The notes under the pieces are model-generated. The model was not told the origin of the DNA and made no database searches. It was given only the letters and a program-made list of their open reading frames with translations. From contig NZ_LMFP01000003.1 of assembly GCF_001426885.1 (NCBI RefSeq), forward strand, positions 186,001-250,000: a stretch of DNA of 64,000 nucleotides, read 5' to 3'. The position numbers and the translations under genes are program-made. This DNA comes from Pelomonas sp. Root1444. GTDB taxonomy: Bacteria > Pseudomonadota > Gammaproteobacteria > Burkholderiales > Burkholderiaceae_C. Below, in pieces: positions 55,301 to 63,573 of this stretch (the first letter of the stretch is position 1; every line of letters starts with the position of its first letter).

Positions 55301-55375
55301 GGATGCCCAAGCGACGGGCTTGAGGCGGCTCGTCCGCAGATCTCGCCGCATTCTGGAAATTTGAGGGTGTTTCAT
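52319..55375 (-). CDS. Large TonB-dependent receptor (TIGR01782-like)
   Basis: This is a 1018-residue outer-membrane receptor. The ATG at 55375 has AAGGAG 8 bases upstream. The signal peptide ends near AAVHA (residue 38). The TonB box ETVVITGIRQS is at 57-67, and the plug begins with ALKRES-type TLKRESRGLVDGIVAEDIGKF. That segment, with PDTNLAESMQRIAGVSIDRS, is the signature of Xanthomonas/Caulobacter-type receptors often tied to carbohydrate or complex-nutrient uptake. The barrel ends in GRRYLIGARYRF with a terminal Phe. It leads into the halogenase-SapC-cupin genes and has a LacI-like operator in its promoter. The transported substrate is unknown. Confidence 0.93.
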   Translation of the reverse strand: MKHPQISRMRRDLRTSRLKPVAWASSIALLSGAAAVHAQQAAAVPPSNAASAPNALETVVITGIRQSLDSAVTLKRESRGLVDGIVAEDIGKFPDTNLAESMQRIAGVSIDRSASGEGSKVTVRGVGPDFNLVLLNGRQMPTALIGWEGAGANGSRAFDFANLSSDSISALEVYKTARAESPTGGIGATINVKTARPLDVRERIASIGVKANYDASVGRLPGPLQGDKATPEISGIYSDTFGNRTLGIAISGSYSKRDSGSNKAYTQNGWGTNDPAVKSASPTTNIINQPTGLYATSRELRYSLTGMERERLNGQVTLQFAPTKELKFTVDHTMAVNTLSSKNAEMSSWFNNSFSGDLKTNPPTKFTTGPIAAPIVQTAIWDGTHDLAINTGQYAQKSKLNSTGFNVDWKVSDALRIDIDAHHSKAKTSPDSPFGTYNAMDLAMFNQGNATAYYDRDFPILGLPGQTFDDTKLNVTGTQFRNNLSDQTIDQAQARGTYRIDADNKLLAGLGFTKTKNRSASYNNQNNDWSGVAPTLGQFAGISTGTYSLGGFFNRIPGHDDSRLFSSFYMADFASLRDRAIKVKMANTPGMTQAQAEAYFAAAPDYTRGDDWRATEKSSSVYGQWDHSFDTAMPMNISVGLRYESTKVDASSQVVDRNGTTNWKSQNEIDLTSGGTTFGTKSGKYSYWLPSIDWDADLADNLKVRASYGENIGRPGWNQMQGGLSLNSPANPNGGGTGSTGDPALKPLKSKNLDLSAEYYYAKSSYAALGLFYKKVNNFVTTSSVDMTLPGILNPASGTYYNAALAACGGNTQPLCIRNYIFRNYGGQPGVTVSGPLTDAEVKGVITSAVPGATPIGFKVNTFKNGPGDTIKGLELNFQHMFGNSGFGVSGNFTKVKTGLKFDNLRTDQQAALLGVSDSANLVGFFENQTWSVRAAYNWRGEFLAAIGDGNGNNPVYTEPYGQVDASIGFKLGKNLTLQLDLLNLNDGYIRQHGRTDEMLVSAIQTGRRYLIGARYRF

Positions 55376-55447
55376 GTGTCTCCTTGCCTTCTTTAATGGC
55401 CCTGTGGGCCCCAATTTGCTGACCACTTGCTATGGCTCTGGATCTCA

Positions 55448-55476
55448 ATAATTGTTAGCGTTACCAGCGTTGTCAA
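55448..55476 (-). promoter_or_regulatory. Sigma-70-type promoter with a LacI-like operator for the TonB receptor
   Basis: On the minus strand TTGACA (55471-55476) and AATTAT (55448-55453) are separated by exactly 17 bases. The spacer contains TGGTAACGCTAACA (55453-55466), an imperfect palindrome with 10 of 14 symmetric positions and the central CG typical of LacI-family operators. Predicted transcription would start about 65 bases before the receptor ATG. Repression by a sugar-responsive LacI protein encoded elsewhere is inferred. Confidence 0.6.
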
Positions 55477-56000
55477 AAAAGAGATGCCGCCCCAAGCGCC
55501 CTGCGTACTGTATTTTTTCGGCGCTGCGCACCTCCTGGGGTTTACGCGAGTTGATGGTTAGGAAGTTGCGAGATTCACCACACCCCAGGCCCGTGGAAGA
55601 TAGGGGATGACAACGCTGCCATTTTGATGACATACTGCTCGCTTTGAGCTCATTGGTAGCGATCCCATTGTGACTGCGGCGCGGGCCTGCCTGTTCGGCA
55701 CGTTGGCGCGTTGCGCTTCGGACAGACTCTCTTCTCACTCGTAGGCTGTACTTTCGCAACGCCCGCTTCGCGGCGGCCGAAGACCTGCTCGGGTTTGCCT
55801 GGCCGGCCCCCGTCGGCGCCCCCATAGCGCGGCGGCGATCAGCCCTCGTGCTTCCGCGCCCGCCGGACGGTTCGAACCGCATCTCAAGCGCCCCCCGGCG
55901 CCCCAGCGCAAGGCCCGTTTCCGGGAAGAAACTGCTAGAGTCATATTTCGGTAACTTCGTTACCTTGACCGCAGCATTTCATCCTCTCGGACGACCCGCC
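55477..56000. other. Long intergenic region between the TonB receptor and ppc
   Basis: No convincing gene is present; the open frames here have neither coding bias nor recognisable protein. The stretch 55440-55700 is clearly AT-richer than its surroundings. Near the ppc end a perfect inverted repeat GGTAAC-TTC-GTTACC lies at 55950-55964, about 37 bases before the ppc ATG. A weak -10-like CATATT (55942-55947) lies just before it. The repeat shares the GGTAAC/GTTACC arms with the operator at 55453-55466. Confidence 0.45.
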
Positions 56001-58790
56001 ATGCCCTCACGAGCCGCCCCTGCCCGCCGCCCCGAAGTCGACAAGAACGAGCCGCTGGTGGCCGACATCCGGCTCCTCGGTCGCATCCTCGGTGACGTCA
56101 TCCGCGAGCAGGAAGGTCGCGAAGCCTATGAGCTGGTCGAACGCATCCGCCAGTTGTCCGTGGCCTACCGCCACAAGCACGACAAGGAGGCGGGCAAGCG
56201 CTTCGACAAGCTGCTCAAGGGCCTGTCGGGCGAGCAGGCCGTGAGCGTCATCCGCGCGTTCAGCTACTTCTCGCACCTGGCCAACATCGCCGAGGACCGC
56301 CACCACATCCGCCGCCGCGACGTGCATGAGCGCGCCGGCAGCCTGCAGCCCGGCTCGCTGGCCTACTGCCTGGAGCACCTGCACGAGGCCGGCATCCGTC
56401 CGACGGAGATTGCCGAGGTGCTGCAACGCGGCTTCATCTCGCCGGTGCTGACCGCCCACCCCACCGAGGTCCAGCGCAAGAGCATCCTGGACGCCGAGCG
56501 CGCCGTCGCCGGCCTGCTGGAGGCCCGCGACCGCGCCGCGACCGAACGCGAGTTGCGCGACACCGAGGGCCTGCTGCGCGCCCGCATCACTCAGCTGTGG
56601 CAGACGCGCATGCTGCGCTACTCCAAGCTGACCGTGGCCGACGAGATCGAGAACGCCCTCTCCTATTACCAGTCCACGTTCCTGCGCCAGATTCCCAAGC
56701 TCTATGCCGAGCTGGAAGAGCATCTGCCCGGCGAGCAACTGCCGAGCTTCCTGCGCATGGGCCACTGGATCGGCGGGGACCGCGACGGCAACCCCAACGT
56801 CGGCGCAGCAACCCTCAAGCGCGCGATGCAGCGCCAGGGCGAGGTCGCGCTGCGTCACTACCTGACCGAGCTGCACGAACTGGGCGCCGAGCTGTCGATC
56901 TCGCTGCACCTGAGCGGCGTGTCGCCCGCCATGCAGGCGCTGGCCGAGCGCAGCCCCGACCAGAACGCGCACCGCCTGGACGAGCCCTACCGCCGTGCGC
57001 TGACGGGCATGTACGCCCGCCTGGCCGCCACGCTGCACGAGCTGACCGGCACCGAGGCCCTGCGCCATGCCGTCGCGCCGCAGGACCCCTACCGCACGCC
57101 CGACGAACTGCTCGCCGACCTGCGCACCATCGAGTCCTCGCTGAAGACCCATCACGCCGAGGCGTTGATCGCGCCGCGCCTGTCGCCGCTGATCCGCGCC
57201 GTGCAGGTGTTCGGCTTTCACCTCGCCACGCTGGACCTGCGCCAGAGCAGCGACCAGCACGAGCTGGTGCTGGCCGAGCTGCTGGCCGTCGCCCGCATCG
57301 AGCCCGACTACTCGGCGCTCGACGAAGCCGCCAAGCGCGAGCTGCTGCTCAGGCTGCTCAACGACGCCCGCCCACTGCGCGTCATCGGCGCCAACTACAG
57401 CGACAAGGCCAGGTTCGAACTCGCGACCTTCGAGGCCGGCCGCGAGGCGCTGGCCCGCTTCGGGCGCGAGGCGCTGCGCCACTACATCATCAGCCACACC
57501 GAATCGGTCAGCGACCTGCTGGAAGTGGCCCTGCTGCTGAAGGAAACCGGCCTGCTGCGCGGCGTGCTCGCCGAGCAGGCGGTCAGCGACCTCATCATCG
57601 TGCCGCTGTTCGAGACCATCGGCGACCTGCGCGTCGCGCCGGAGATCATGCGCGAGTTCTACGCGCTACCCGGCATGCGCGGCCTGATCGACCGCAGCGG
57701 CGGCGAGCAGGACATCATGCTGGGCTACTCCGACAGCAACAAGGACGGCGGCATGTTCACGTCGTCCTGGGAGCTGTACCGCGCCGAGATCGCGCTGGTC
57801 GAGCTGTTCGACGAACTCAAGGCGCAGGCGCCCATCACGCTGCGCCTCTTCCATGGCCGCGGCGGCACCGTCGGCCGTGGCGGCGGCCCGAGCTACCAGG
57901 CCATCCTCGCCCAGCCCCCGGGCACCGTGAACGGCCAGATCCGCCTGACCGAACAGGGCGAGGTCATCGCCTCCAAATACGCCCACCCCGAGATCGGCCG
58001 CCGCAACCTGGAGACGCTGGTCGCCGCGACGCTCGAAGCCACCCTGCTGCACCCCACGCAGAGCGCGCCCAAGAGCTTCCTGCAGGCCGCGCAGGCGCTG
58101 TCGGATGCCAGCTTTGCGGCCTATCGCGGGCTGGTCTACGACACGCCCGGCTTCGCCGACTACTTCTTCGCGTCCACGCCCATCCGCGAGATCGCCGAAC
58201 TCAACATCGGCTCGCGCCCCGCCTCCCGCAAGGCCACGCGCGCCATCGAGGACCTGCGGGCCATCCCCTGGGGCTTCTCCTGGGGCCAGGCCCGCGTGGC
58301 CTTGCCGGGGTGGTGCGGCTTCGGCTCGGGCGTCGAGGCCTTCCTCGGCGAAGAGCCCGCGCAGCGTGCCAAGAACCTGGCCCTGCTCAAGCGCATGCTC
58401 AAGGGTTGGCCCTTCTTCCGCGCGCTGCTGTCCAACCTCGACATGGTGCTGGCCAAGTCCGACCTGACGCTCGCCGAGCGCTATGTCGAGCTGGTGGAAG
58501 ACAAGAAGCTCGGCAAGCGCATCTTCGCGGCCATCCGCGCCGAGTTCGAGCGCACGCAAGCGGCGCTCAGCCTCATCACGGGCGAAGACAAGCGTCTGGC
58601 CGCCAACCCGTCGCTGGCGCGCTCGATCGAGCACCGCTTCCCCTACATCGACCCGCTCAATCACCTGCAGGTCGAGCTGATGCGCCGCTACCGGCGCATC
58701 GCGGCGGACGACCCGGCGATGGAACGCGTGCAGCGCGGCATCCACCTGTCGATCAACGGCATCGCCGCGGGCCTGCGCAACACGGGCTGA
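56001..58790 (+). CDS. ppc: Phosphoenolpyruvate carboxylase
   Basis: This enzyme fixes bicarbonate onto PEP to replenish oxaloacetate. The 929-residue chain is of normal length. The catalytic His is in [12 protein letters not shown] near 151-162. [20 protein letters not shown] (near 575-594) and the glycine loop [14 protein letters not shown] (near 617-630) are intact. The C-terminus ends in the conserved NTG. I chose the ATG at 56001; the longer upstream frame is Pro/Arg-rich and not part of the family. In relatives ppc is usually divergent from hemC; here the TonB-halogenase cluster lies between. Confidence 0.97.
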   Translation: MPSRAAPARRPEVDKNEPLVADIRLLGRILGDVIREQEGREAYELVERIRQLSVAYRHKHDKEAGKRFDKLLKGLSGEQAVSVIRAFSYFSHLANIAEDRHHIRRRDVHERAGSLQPGSLAYCLEHLHEAGIRPTEIAEVLQRGFISPVLTAHPTEVQRKSILDAERAVAGLLEARDRAATERELRDTEGLLRARITQLWQTRMLRYSKLTVADEIENALSYYQSTFLRQIPKLYAELEEHLPGEQLPSFLRMGHWIGGDRDGNPNVGAATLKRAMQRQGEVALRHYLTELHELGAELSISLHLSGVSPAMQALAERSPDQNAHRLDEPYRRALTGMYARLAATLHELTGTEALRHAVAPQDPYRTPDELLADLRTIESSLKTHHAEALIAPRLSPLIRAVQVFGFHLATLDLRQSSDQHELVLAELLAVARIEPDYSALDEAAKRELLLRLLNDARPLRVIGANYSDKARFELATFEAGREALARFGREALRHYIISHTESVSDLLEVALLLKETGLLRGVLAEQAVSDLIIVPLFETIGDLRVAPEIMREFYALPGMRGLIDRSGGEQDIMLGYSDSNKDGGMFTSSWELYRAEIALVELFDELKAQAPITLRLFHGRGGTVGRGGGPSYQAILAQPPGTVNGQIRLTEQGEVIASKYAHPEIGRRNLETLVAATLEATLLHPTQSAPKSFLQAAQALSDASFAAYRGLVYDTPGFADYFFASTPIREIAELNIGSRPASRKATRAIEDLRAIPWGFSWGQARVALPGWCGFGSGVEAFLGEEPAQRAKNLALLKRMLKGWPFFRALLSNLDMVLAKSDLTLAERYVELVEDKKLGKRIFAAIRAEFERTQAALSLITGEDKRLAANPSLARSIEHRFPYIDPLNHLQVELMRRYRRIAADDPAMERVQRGIHLSINGIAAGLRNTG

Positions 58791-58896
58791 GGCGACTGCA
58801 ACCGGGCGCCGACGGCGCCGTGCCAGCGCTGGCGGTCGGCTCGTCGGCGCCGCAAGAGGTGACCCCGCGAGCGCTGGCAGCTAGAGTCGCGCCCAC

Positions 58897-60159
58897 ATGG
58901 GTCACAAGTGGCGCGCCGAATACGGCCTTCTCCTCGCGGTGCTGATCAGCCTCGCAGCGGTGCAGTTCTCCGACATTTGGCTGCGTCAGGTGCGCGTCAT
59001 CGTGCCGAACGAACAGCTGCACCCCAAGCTGCTGTCCGACCAGCACAACGGTGGCAATTCCGAAGTGGTGCGCGGCAGCGGCCCAGGGCTGGAACTGCTG
59101 TGCACGCTGCGTGACCGCTTCTCCTACCCGTACTGCGGCATGGCGCTGCAGTTCGACCCGCACCGCCTCAAGGGCCTGGACCTGAGCAAGGTCCAACGGC
59201 TGCGGCTGTGGCTGGAATACAAGGGCCCTGCCCGCACGCTGCGGCTGCAGTTGCGCAACGCCAGCCCCGCCTACGGCATTCCGCAGTCGCTGCCGGAAGC
59301 TGCAAAGTACAACCAGATCGAGCTCAACACCGATTTCGGCGGCGTGGTCGAGGCGGATCTGGCGAACTTCGTGGTGGTCAACTGGTGGATGACGCAGTTC
59401 CACATTCCACCGCATCTGAGCCGGCCGGAGTTCGACAACGTCGTCGCGCTGGAGATCAGCACCGGCACCGAGGCGCCGCTGGGCGACTACCGTTTCGTGC
59501 TGCACAAGATCGAGTACGAGACGGAGTGGATGTCCACCGAGCGCTGGTACCTGGCCATCATCAACGCCTGGCTGGTGCTGGCGTTGCTGTACCTGCTGCA
59601 GCGCCTCATGCGCGTGCAAAGGCGCAGCAAGCAACTGGCGCAGCTGGCCAGCACGGACGCGCTCACCGGCGCGTTCAACCGCAAGGGGCTGGAGGACGTG
59701 CTGGCGCAGGCCGTGGCCGACTGGCGCCAGCACGGGCACGCGCTCGGCTTCGTGCTGATCGACATCGACCATTTCAAGGCCGTCAACGACACCATCGGCC
59801 ACCAGGCCGGCGACCGTGTGCTTGCCGGCCTGGCGGAACTCGTGCGCCGCCATGTGCGCGGCCAGGACTTGCTGGGCCGCTGGGGCGGGGAAGAGTTCCT
59901 GCTCGTCTGCCGCAACACCGGGCTGCAACAAGCGGTGGCAATCGCCGAGAAGCTGCGTGCCCGCGTGGCGGAGCACGACTTCGGCGACGGCGTGCACATC
60001 ACGGCCAGCTTCGGCGTCGCAGCGATGCACGGCGAACGCCCGCTCGACCAACTCTTCGCTGCCGCCGACGCGGCGCTGTACCGCGCCAAGGCCGAGGGCC
60101 GCAACCGCGTGGCTGCGGAAGGCCCGTCAGACACCGGCGCGGACCATCAACGTGCGTAA
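58897..60159 (+). CDS. Diguanylate cyclase with a periplasmic sensory domain
   Basis: This 420-residue membrane protein makes cyclic di-GMP. A first membrane segment (about 9-25) and a second (about 214-234) enclose a periplasmic domain of about 190 residues that I do not recognise; its beta-rich composition suggests a carbohydrate-binding-like fold. The GGDEF domain (about 250-410) has DALTGAFNRKGLE, an intact GGEEF active site and an RGQD inhibitory site five residues before it. It should be active and product-inhibited. It follows ppc by about 106 bases and may have its own promoter. Confidence 0.9.
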   Translation: MGHKWRAEYGLLLAVLISLAAVQFSDIWLRQVRVIVPNEQLHPKLLSDQHNGGNSEVVRGSGPGLELLCTLRDRFSYPYCGMALQFDPHRLKGLDLSKVQRLRLWLEYKGPARTLRLQLRNASPAYGIPQSLPEAAKYNQIELNTDFGGVVEADLANFVVVNWWMTQFHIPPHLSRPEFDNVVALEISTGTEAPLGDYRFVLHKIEYETEWMSTERWYLAIINAWLVLALLYLLQRLMRVQRRSKQLAQLASTDALTGAFNRKGLEDVLAQAVADWRQHGHALGFVLIDIDHFKAVNDTIGHQAGDRVLAGLAELVRRHVRGQDLLGRWGGEEFLLVCRNTGLQQAVAIAEKLRARVAEHDFGDGVHITASFGVAAMHGERPLDQLFAAADAALYRAKAEGRNRVAAEGPSDTGADHQRA

Positions 60160-61226
60160 CGCTCCAGCGTGTCGCCCACCACACGCACCTGCTCGCCCAC
60201 CCTGAACGCTGGCGGCTCCGCATAGACGACGCTGCGTTGCACGCCGTCGTTCATGCGCACGATGACCTCGTACTGCGTGCGCTGGTTGTGGCGCTTCTGG
60301 ATCTCGCGGCCCAGCAGCGCGCCGCCCACGGCGCCGGCCACGCCCGCCGCGGTGCGGCCGTCACCCTTGCCGAACTGGCTGCCGACAACCGCCCCCAGCA
60401 CGCCGCCGGCCACCGTGCCGAGCACGCGGCCCTCTCCGTCGACCACCACTTCGTTCACCGCCTGCACCGTGGCGCAGTCCTGGCAACTGGCAAAGTTGTC
60501 CGCGCGCCGCGCCCGGAAGTTCACGCCGGCATAGGCGTTGGGGACGCTGCTCTGCACCGTGCGGTTTCCCACGCGCAGCTGCGCCACCAGGGGTTGCTCG
60601 GTGTCGACCCAATCGCCTTGAGGCAGCACATAGGTGCCGACATATTCGCCCGCGCGCACCTCGTCCAGCACGACGTTGCGCGACTGGCTGCCGCGCAACT
60701 GCACCGACACCTGCGCGCCCGGCGTGCCGCGCACGGTGTAGCGCAGCGCATCCGCCCGGCCCCGGCCCGGCTCGCGGACCACGCCCACCGACTGGATCTC
60801 TGGCGCATGGGCGGCCGTGTCGCCCGGCACCGGCCAGCCGACCTGTAGCGCCTCACCCAGCATGGCCGTGGCCACGCGGTTGTTCTGGCGCAGGTTGGCA
60901 TGCACGCGCGACTCCGGGCCGATGCGGTCGGAGCGGCCGATGATGTAGCTGCCCTGGTAGCGCCCCGGCGTGGCCTCATCCAGACGCACGGTGCGCCGGC
61001 CGCCATCGATCTGCAGCAACACGACCGCGCCGGCGGTGCCCCAGACCGTGAAGTTCAGCTCCGCGCCGGGCTCGATGCGGTCCACCTGTTCCACGTCGAA
61101 GCCGGTCACTCGCAACTGCGTCGTCTGGCTGCTGCGCTGGGCCTGTGCCGTACCGGCCACAAAGGGCGAGCCGGCCAGCAACGCGCACGCGAGGGCGGCC
61201 GCCGAGAAATGCATTGAAGGCTTCAT
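60147..61226 (-). CDS. Exported glycine-zipper 2TM-domain protein
   Basis: This 359-residue protein has a signal peptide (about 1-29, cleavage near AQA). Two similar beta-rich segments (about 40-130 and 140-225) follow, each with a TVRLDEATPGRYQGSYII-like pattern. A C-terminal glycine-zipper region comes last (GTVAGGVLGAVVGSQFGKGD then GAVGGALLGREIQ, about 280-318). It ends in a conserved tail with RMNDGVQR and PPAFRVGEQVRV, as in SlyB/Rick-17-kDa-like envelope proteins. Function unknown, probably outer-membrane associated. The 3' end overlaps the diguanylate cyclase gene by 13 bases, and a start with GGAG-like spacing is at 61226. Confidence 0.82.
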   Translation of the reverse strand: MKPSMHFSAAALACALLAGSPFVAGTAQAQRSSQTTQLRVTGFDVEQVDRIEPGAELNFTVWGTAGAVVLLQIDGGRRTVRLDEATPGRYQGSYIIGRSDRIGPESRVHANLRQNNRVATAMLGEALQVGWPVPGDTAAHAPEIQSVGVVREPGRGRADALRYTVRGTPGAQVSVQLRGSQSRNVVLDEVRAGEYVGTYVLPQGDWVDTEQPLVAQLRVGNRTVQSSVPNAYAGVNFRARRADNFASCQDCATVQAVNEVVVDGEGRVLGTVAGGVLGAVVGSQFGKGDGRTAAGVAGAVGGALLGREIQKRHNQRTQYEVIVRMNDGVQRSVVYAEPPAFRVGEQVRVVGDTLERYAR

Positions 61227-61507
61227 GCACCGCTCCTGAGATTGAAGGAGCCCCAGCCTAGGCGCCACCACCCGCTGCGATGTATCGGCACGCCGGCTGC
61301 ATTGCGGTAGGCCGCGACCTACATCGGTGCACGGGGCGCGGTGAATCTTCCCCGCGTTGCCCCCTCCACGGCCGGCCAAACGCCGGGATGATGCGGCCCG
61401 CGACGGCAGCGCCGCCACAGCGCAGCAAGCACCCGCCGCGTGCCGTCATCCGATTGAAATGCCAGCCTCCCACGGAGGCCGGCAAGCCGCCTCTGGAGAG
61501 ATCCCTC

Positions 61508-62317
61508 ATGCCCGACACCCGTCGCCCCGCTGTCGTCTGCCTGCATTCCAGCGCCGCCAGCAGCCAGCAATGGCGCCGCCTCGTTGCGGACGGCGGCAGC
61601 GCCTGGCAGTGGCACACGCCGGACCTGTTCGGCCACGGCACGCGGCCCGGCTGGCCCGAGCTGATGCCCAGCCAGCTCTGCGTCGAGGCCAACGGCGTGC
61701 TTGCCGGCCTGTTGCTGCCGCGCGAGCAAGGCTTCCATCTCGTCGGCCACAGCTACGGCGGCACCGTGGCCTTACAGATCGCACTGCAGCAGCCCCGCCG
61801 CGTGCTGTCGCTGACGCTGTACGAGCCGGTCGCCTTCGGCCTGCTGCCCGCCCTCGGCCCCAACGAGCCGGCGTGGAGCGAGATCCGCGAAGTCGCCGCC
61901 ACGCTGGGCGCCGCCCTCGACCGCGGCGACGACCTCGGCGCCGCACGCGGCTTCTGCGGCTACTGGCAGGGGCGCGACATCTGGCCGGAGCTGGACGACA
62001 CCCGGCGCCTGCGCCTGGCCGAAGCCATGCCGACGGTGCGCCGCCATTTCGAAGCGCTGTTCAACGCACGCTGGAGCGACAGCCTGCTGGGGCTGCTGCG
62101 CATGCCGGTGCACCTGATCTGCGGCACGGCGACACGCGCCAGCGCGCAGCGCGTCGCGCAGAGCCTGGCCGGCCGGCTGCCCAATGTGCGCTTCGACTGG
62201 CTGGAAGGCGCCGGGCACCTGGCGCCAATCACCGACGCGGCGCGGGTCAATGAATTGATCCTGGAGAGCCTGGGCGCGATGCAGCTGGGTTCGATGCAAC
62301 GCGCGCTGGCAGCCTGA
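61508..62317 (+). CDS. Alpha/beta-fold hydrolase
   Basis: This 269-residue cytoplasmic hydrolase has the nucleophile elbow GHSYGG with Ser82, an oxyanion-hole region VVCLHSSAASSQQW near 9-22, and the catalytic His in GAGHLAPI near 239. The substrate cannot be told. The ATG at 61508 follows GGAGAGATCCCTC with good spacing; the longer in-frame reading upstream is non-coding. It is divergent from the glycine-zipper gene across about 280 bases in which I see no other feature, and its stop abuts the convergent next gene. Confidence 0.88.
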   Translation: MPDTRRPAVVCLHSSAASSQQWRRLVADGGSAWQWHTPDLFGHGTRPGWPELMPSQLCVEANGVLAGLLLPREQGFHLVGHSYGGTVALQIALQQPRRVLSLTLYEPVAFGLLPALGPNEPAWSEIREVAATLGAALDRGDDLGAARGFCGYWQGRDIWPELDDTRRLRLAEAMPTVRRHFEALFNARWSDSLLGLLRMPVHLICGTATRASAQRVAQSLAGRLPNVRFDWLEGAGHLAPITDAARVNELILESLGAMQLGSMQRALAA

Positions 62318-62318
62318 T

Positions 62319-63563
62319 TCAGCGCGGCGCGGATGCGCGTGACGCCTCCAGCCAGACGCGCATCGCTGCCAGCTCGCCGCCACGCGCCAGGGCCACGACG
62401 TGCCGGCCCATGCTGCTGATGTTGGCGCAGCTGGGCTCCTCCACCCAGCTCATGCTCTCCTTCGCCGCAACCTCCATCGCCCGGCCCAATTCCTCGTGTG
62501 AGAACGCCTCTTTGCTATGCGGCAGGCCAAGGCGCTCCTCCAGGGAATACAACACTGCAGCATCGACCGCTTCCGCCACCATGCCCGGCATCCGACGCGC
62601 GATCTGCTCGCATTGCTGACGCCGATTCGCGTCGCGCAGCGCCGCGGGGCTACAAGACTTGCCGATGCTGAGCAGCGACCCATCCAGGCCCGAGGCCATA
62701 TCCATTCCGACGGCGGTCATCAAGGCGAAAGCCTCGTTCGCGGTCGGCTCTGCGCCGACCACTTCGGCCACGGTGGCGCTGAGGGCTCGCGTACTCGGCG
62801 TCAAACGTCGCCGCTGGGCGATCTGATGCAGCGCCAGCGTCACGCCCTCGTCATCGCCTCGAGCGCTGCTGTCATTGAGCCGCGCCAGCCAAGGCCAGGC
62901 GTCATCCGGCTCCAGCAATTCCAGCCTTTCCAGGCTCAGCGCAGCACAGGCGCTGGGCAAAGGACCCGGCGCGGGCGGCTCCTGCATCTCGAAGCCGCTT
63001 GCTGCAGAGGCAATAGGTGGCGGCCGGCGCTTGTAGGCGGCGCGATAGGACGCGTCCTGTCGGCACACGCGCAACGCGAGGCGATATGCCGTGCCGTCCT
63101 GTGTCGATGCAGCCAACTGGGCAGCGCCCTCGGTATCCCCACGCATCACCGCGGCACCCACGCGCTGCCTGACCGAGCCGGCTTCCAAACGCTTCTGAAT
63201 CGCCGCGAGTTCCTGCTGGCTCTGGCGCTCCAACGTCTGCAGCCAAGCTGGCTCAGGCCGCCCCTCGACTTGCTCCATGTCGCTGCGCCGCACGCGGCCG
63301 ATGCCGCAAACCTCGACGAATTCCTTGTCCACCGCGGCCAGGGCGAGACTCGCCGCCGACGCCGGACCGGTTGCCGCGACGGCACCGTTCGCGAGGCTTC
63401 GACCTTGCACCATGGCTGCCGCCGCTGGCACGCCGGCCAACGGCATCGGGGCGGGCACTGAAGCCGGCTGCTCGACGGCACGGGTCGCTCGCCAAAACAC
63501 CCCGCCCGCACCGGTCGCCACCAGCACCGCCGCCAACACCGCCCCGCGTCGCCATCTGCTCAA
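62319..63563 (-). CDS. Unrecognised membrane-anchored protein
   Basis: This is a protein of about 414 residues that I do not recognise. A short basic start is followed by one hydrophobic segment (AVLAAVLVATGAGGVFW, about residues 8-24). An Ala/Pro-rich linker and a mostly helical periplasmic or cytoplasmic domain with scattered cysteines follow. No catalytic motif is evident. I chose TTG at 63563, 10 bases after the LytTR stop, because the longer in-frame ATG at 63731 lies inside that gene and reads as low-complexity shadow. Coupling to the regulator gene suggests joint expression, not function. Confidence 0.6.
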   Translation of the reverse strand: MSRWRRGAVLAAVLVATGAGGVFWRATRAVEQPASVPAPMPLAGVPAAAAMVQGRSLANGAVAATGPASAASLALAAVDKEFVEVCGIGRVRRSDMEQVEGRPEPAWLQTLERQSQQELAAIQKRLEAGSVRQRVGAAVMRGDTEGAAQLAASTQDGTAYRLALRVCRQDASYRAAYKRRPPPIASAASGFEMQEPPAPGPLPSACAALSLERLELLEPDDAWPWLARLNDSSARGDDEGVTLALHQIAQRRRLTPSTRALSATVAEVVGAEPTANEAFALMTAVGMDMASGLDGSLLSIGKSCSPAALRDANRRQQCEQIARRMPGMVAEAVDAAVLYSLEERLGLPHSKEAFSHEELGRAMEVAAKESMSWVEEPSCANISSMGRHVVALARGGELAAMRVWLEASRASAPR

Positions 63564-63573
63564 GCCGTCGCCC

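Noticed and set aside
55445-55882. A 145-codon minus-strand frame in the receptor-ppc intergenic region
   Set aside because: It has no ribosome-binding site or recognisable domain, shows mixed codon use, and overlaps the predicted receptor promoter.
58800-58870. GC-rich inverted repeats after ppc as a terminator
   Set aside because: Stems such as GGCGCCGACGGCGCC are present but no T-run follows in either direction.
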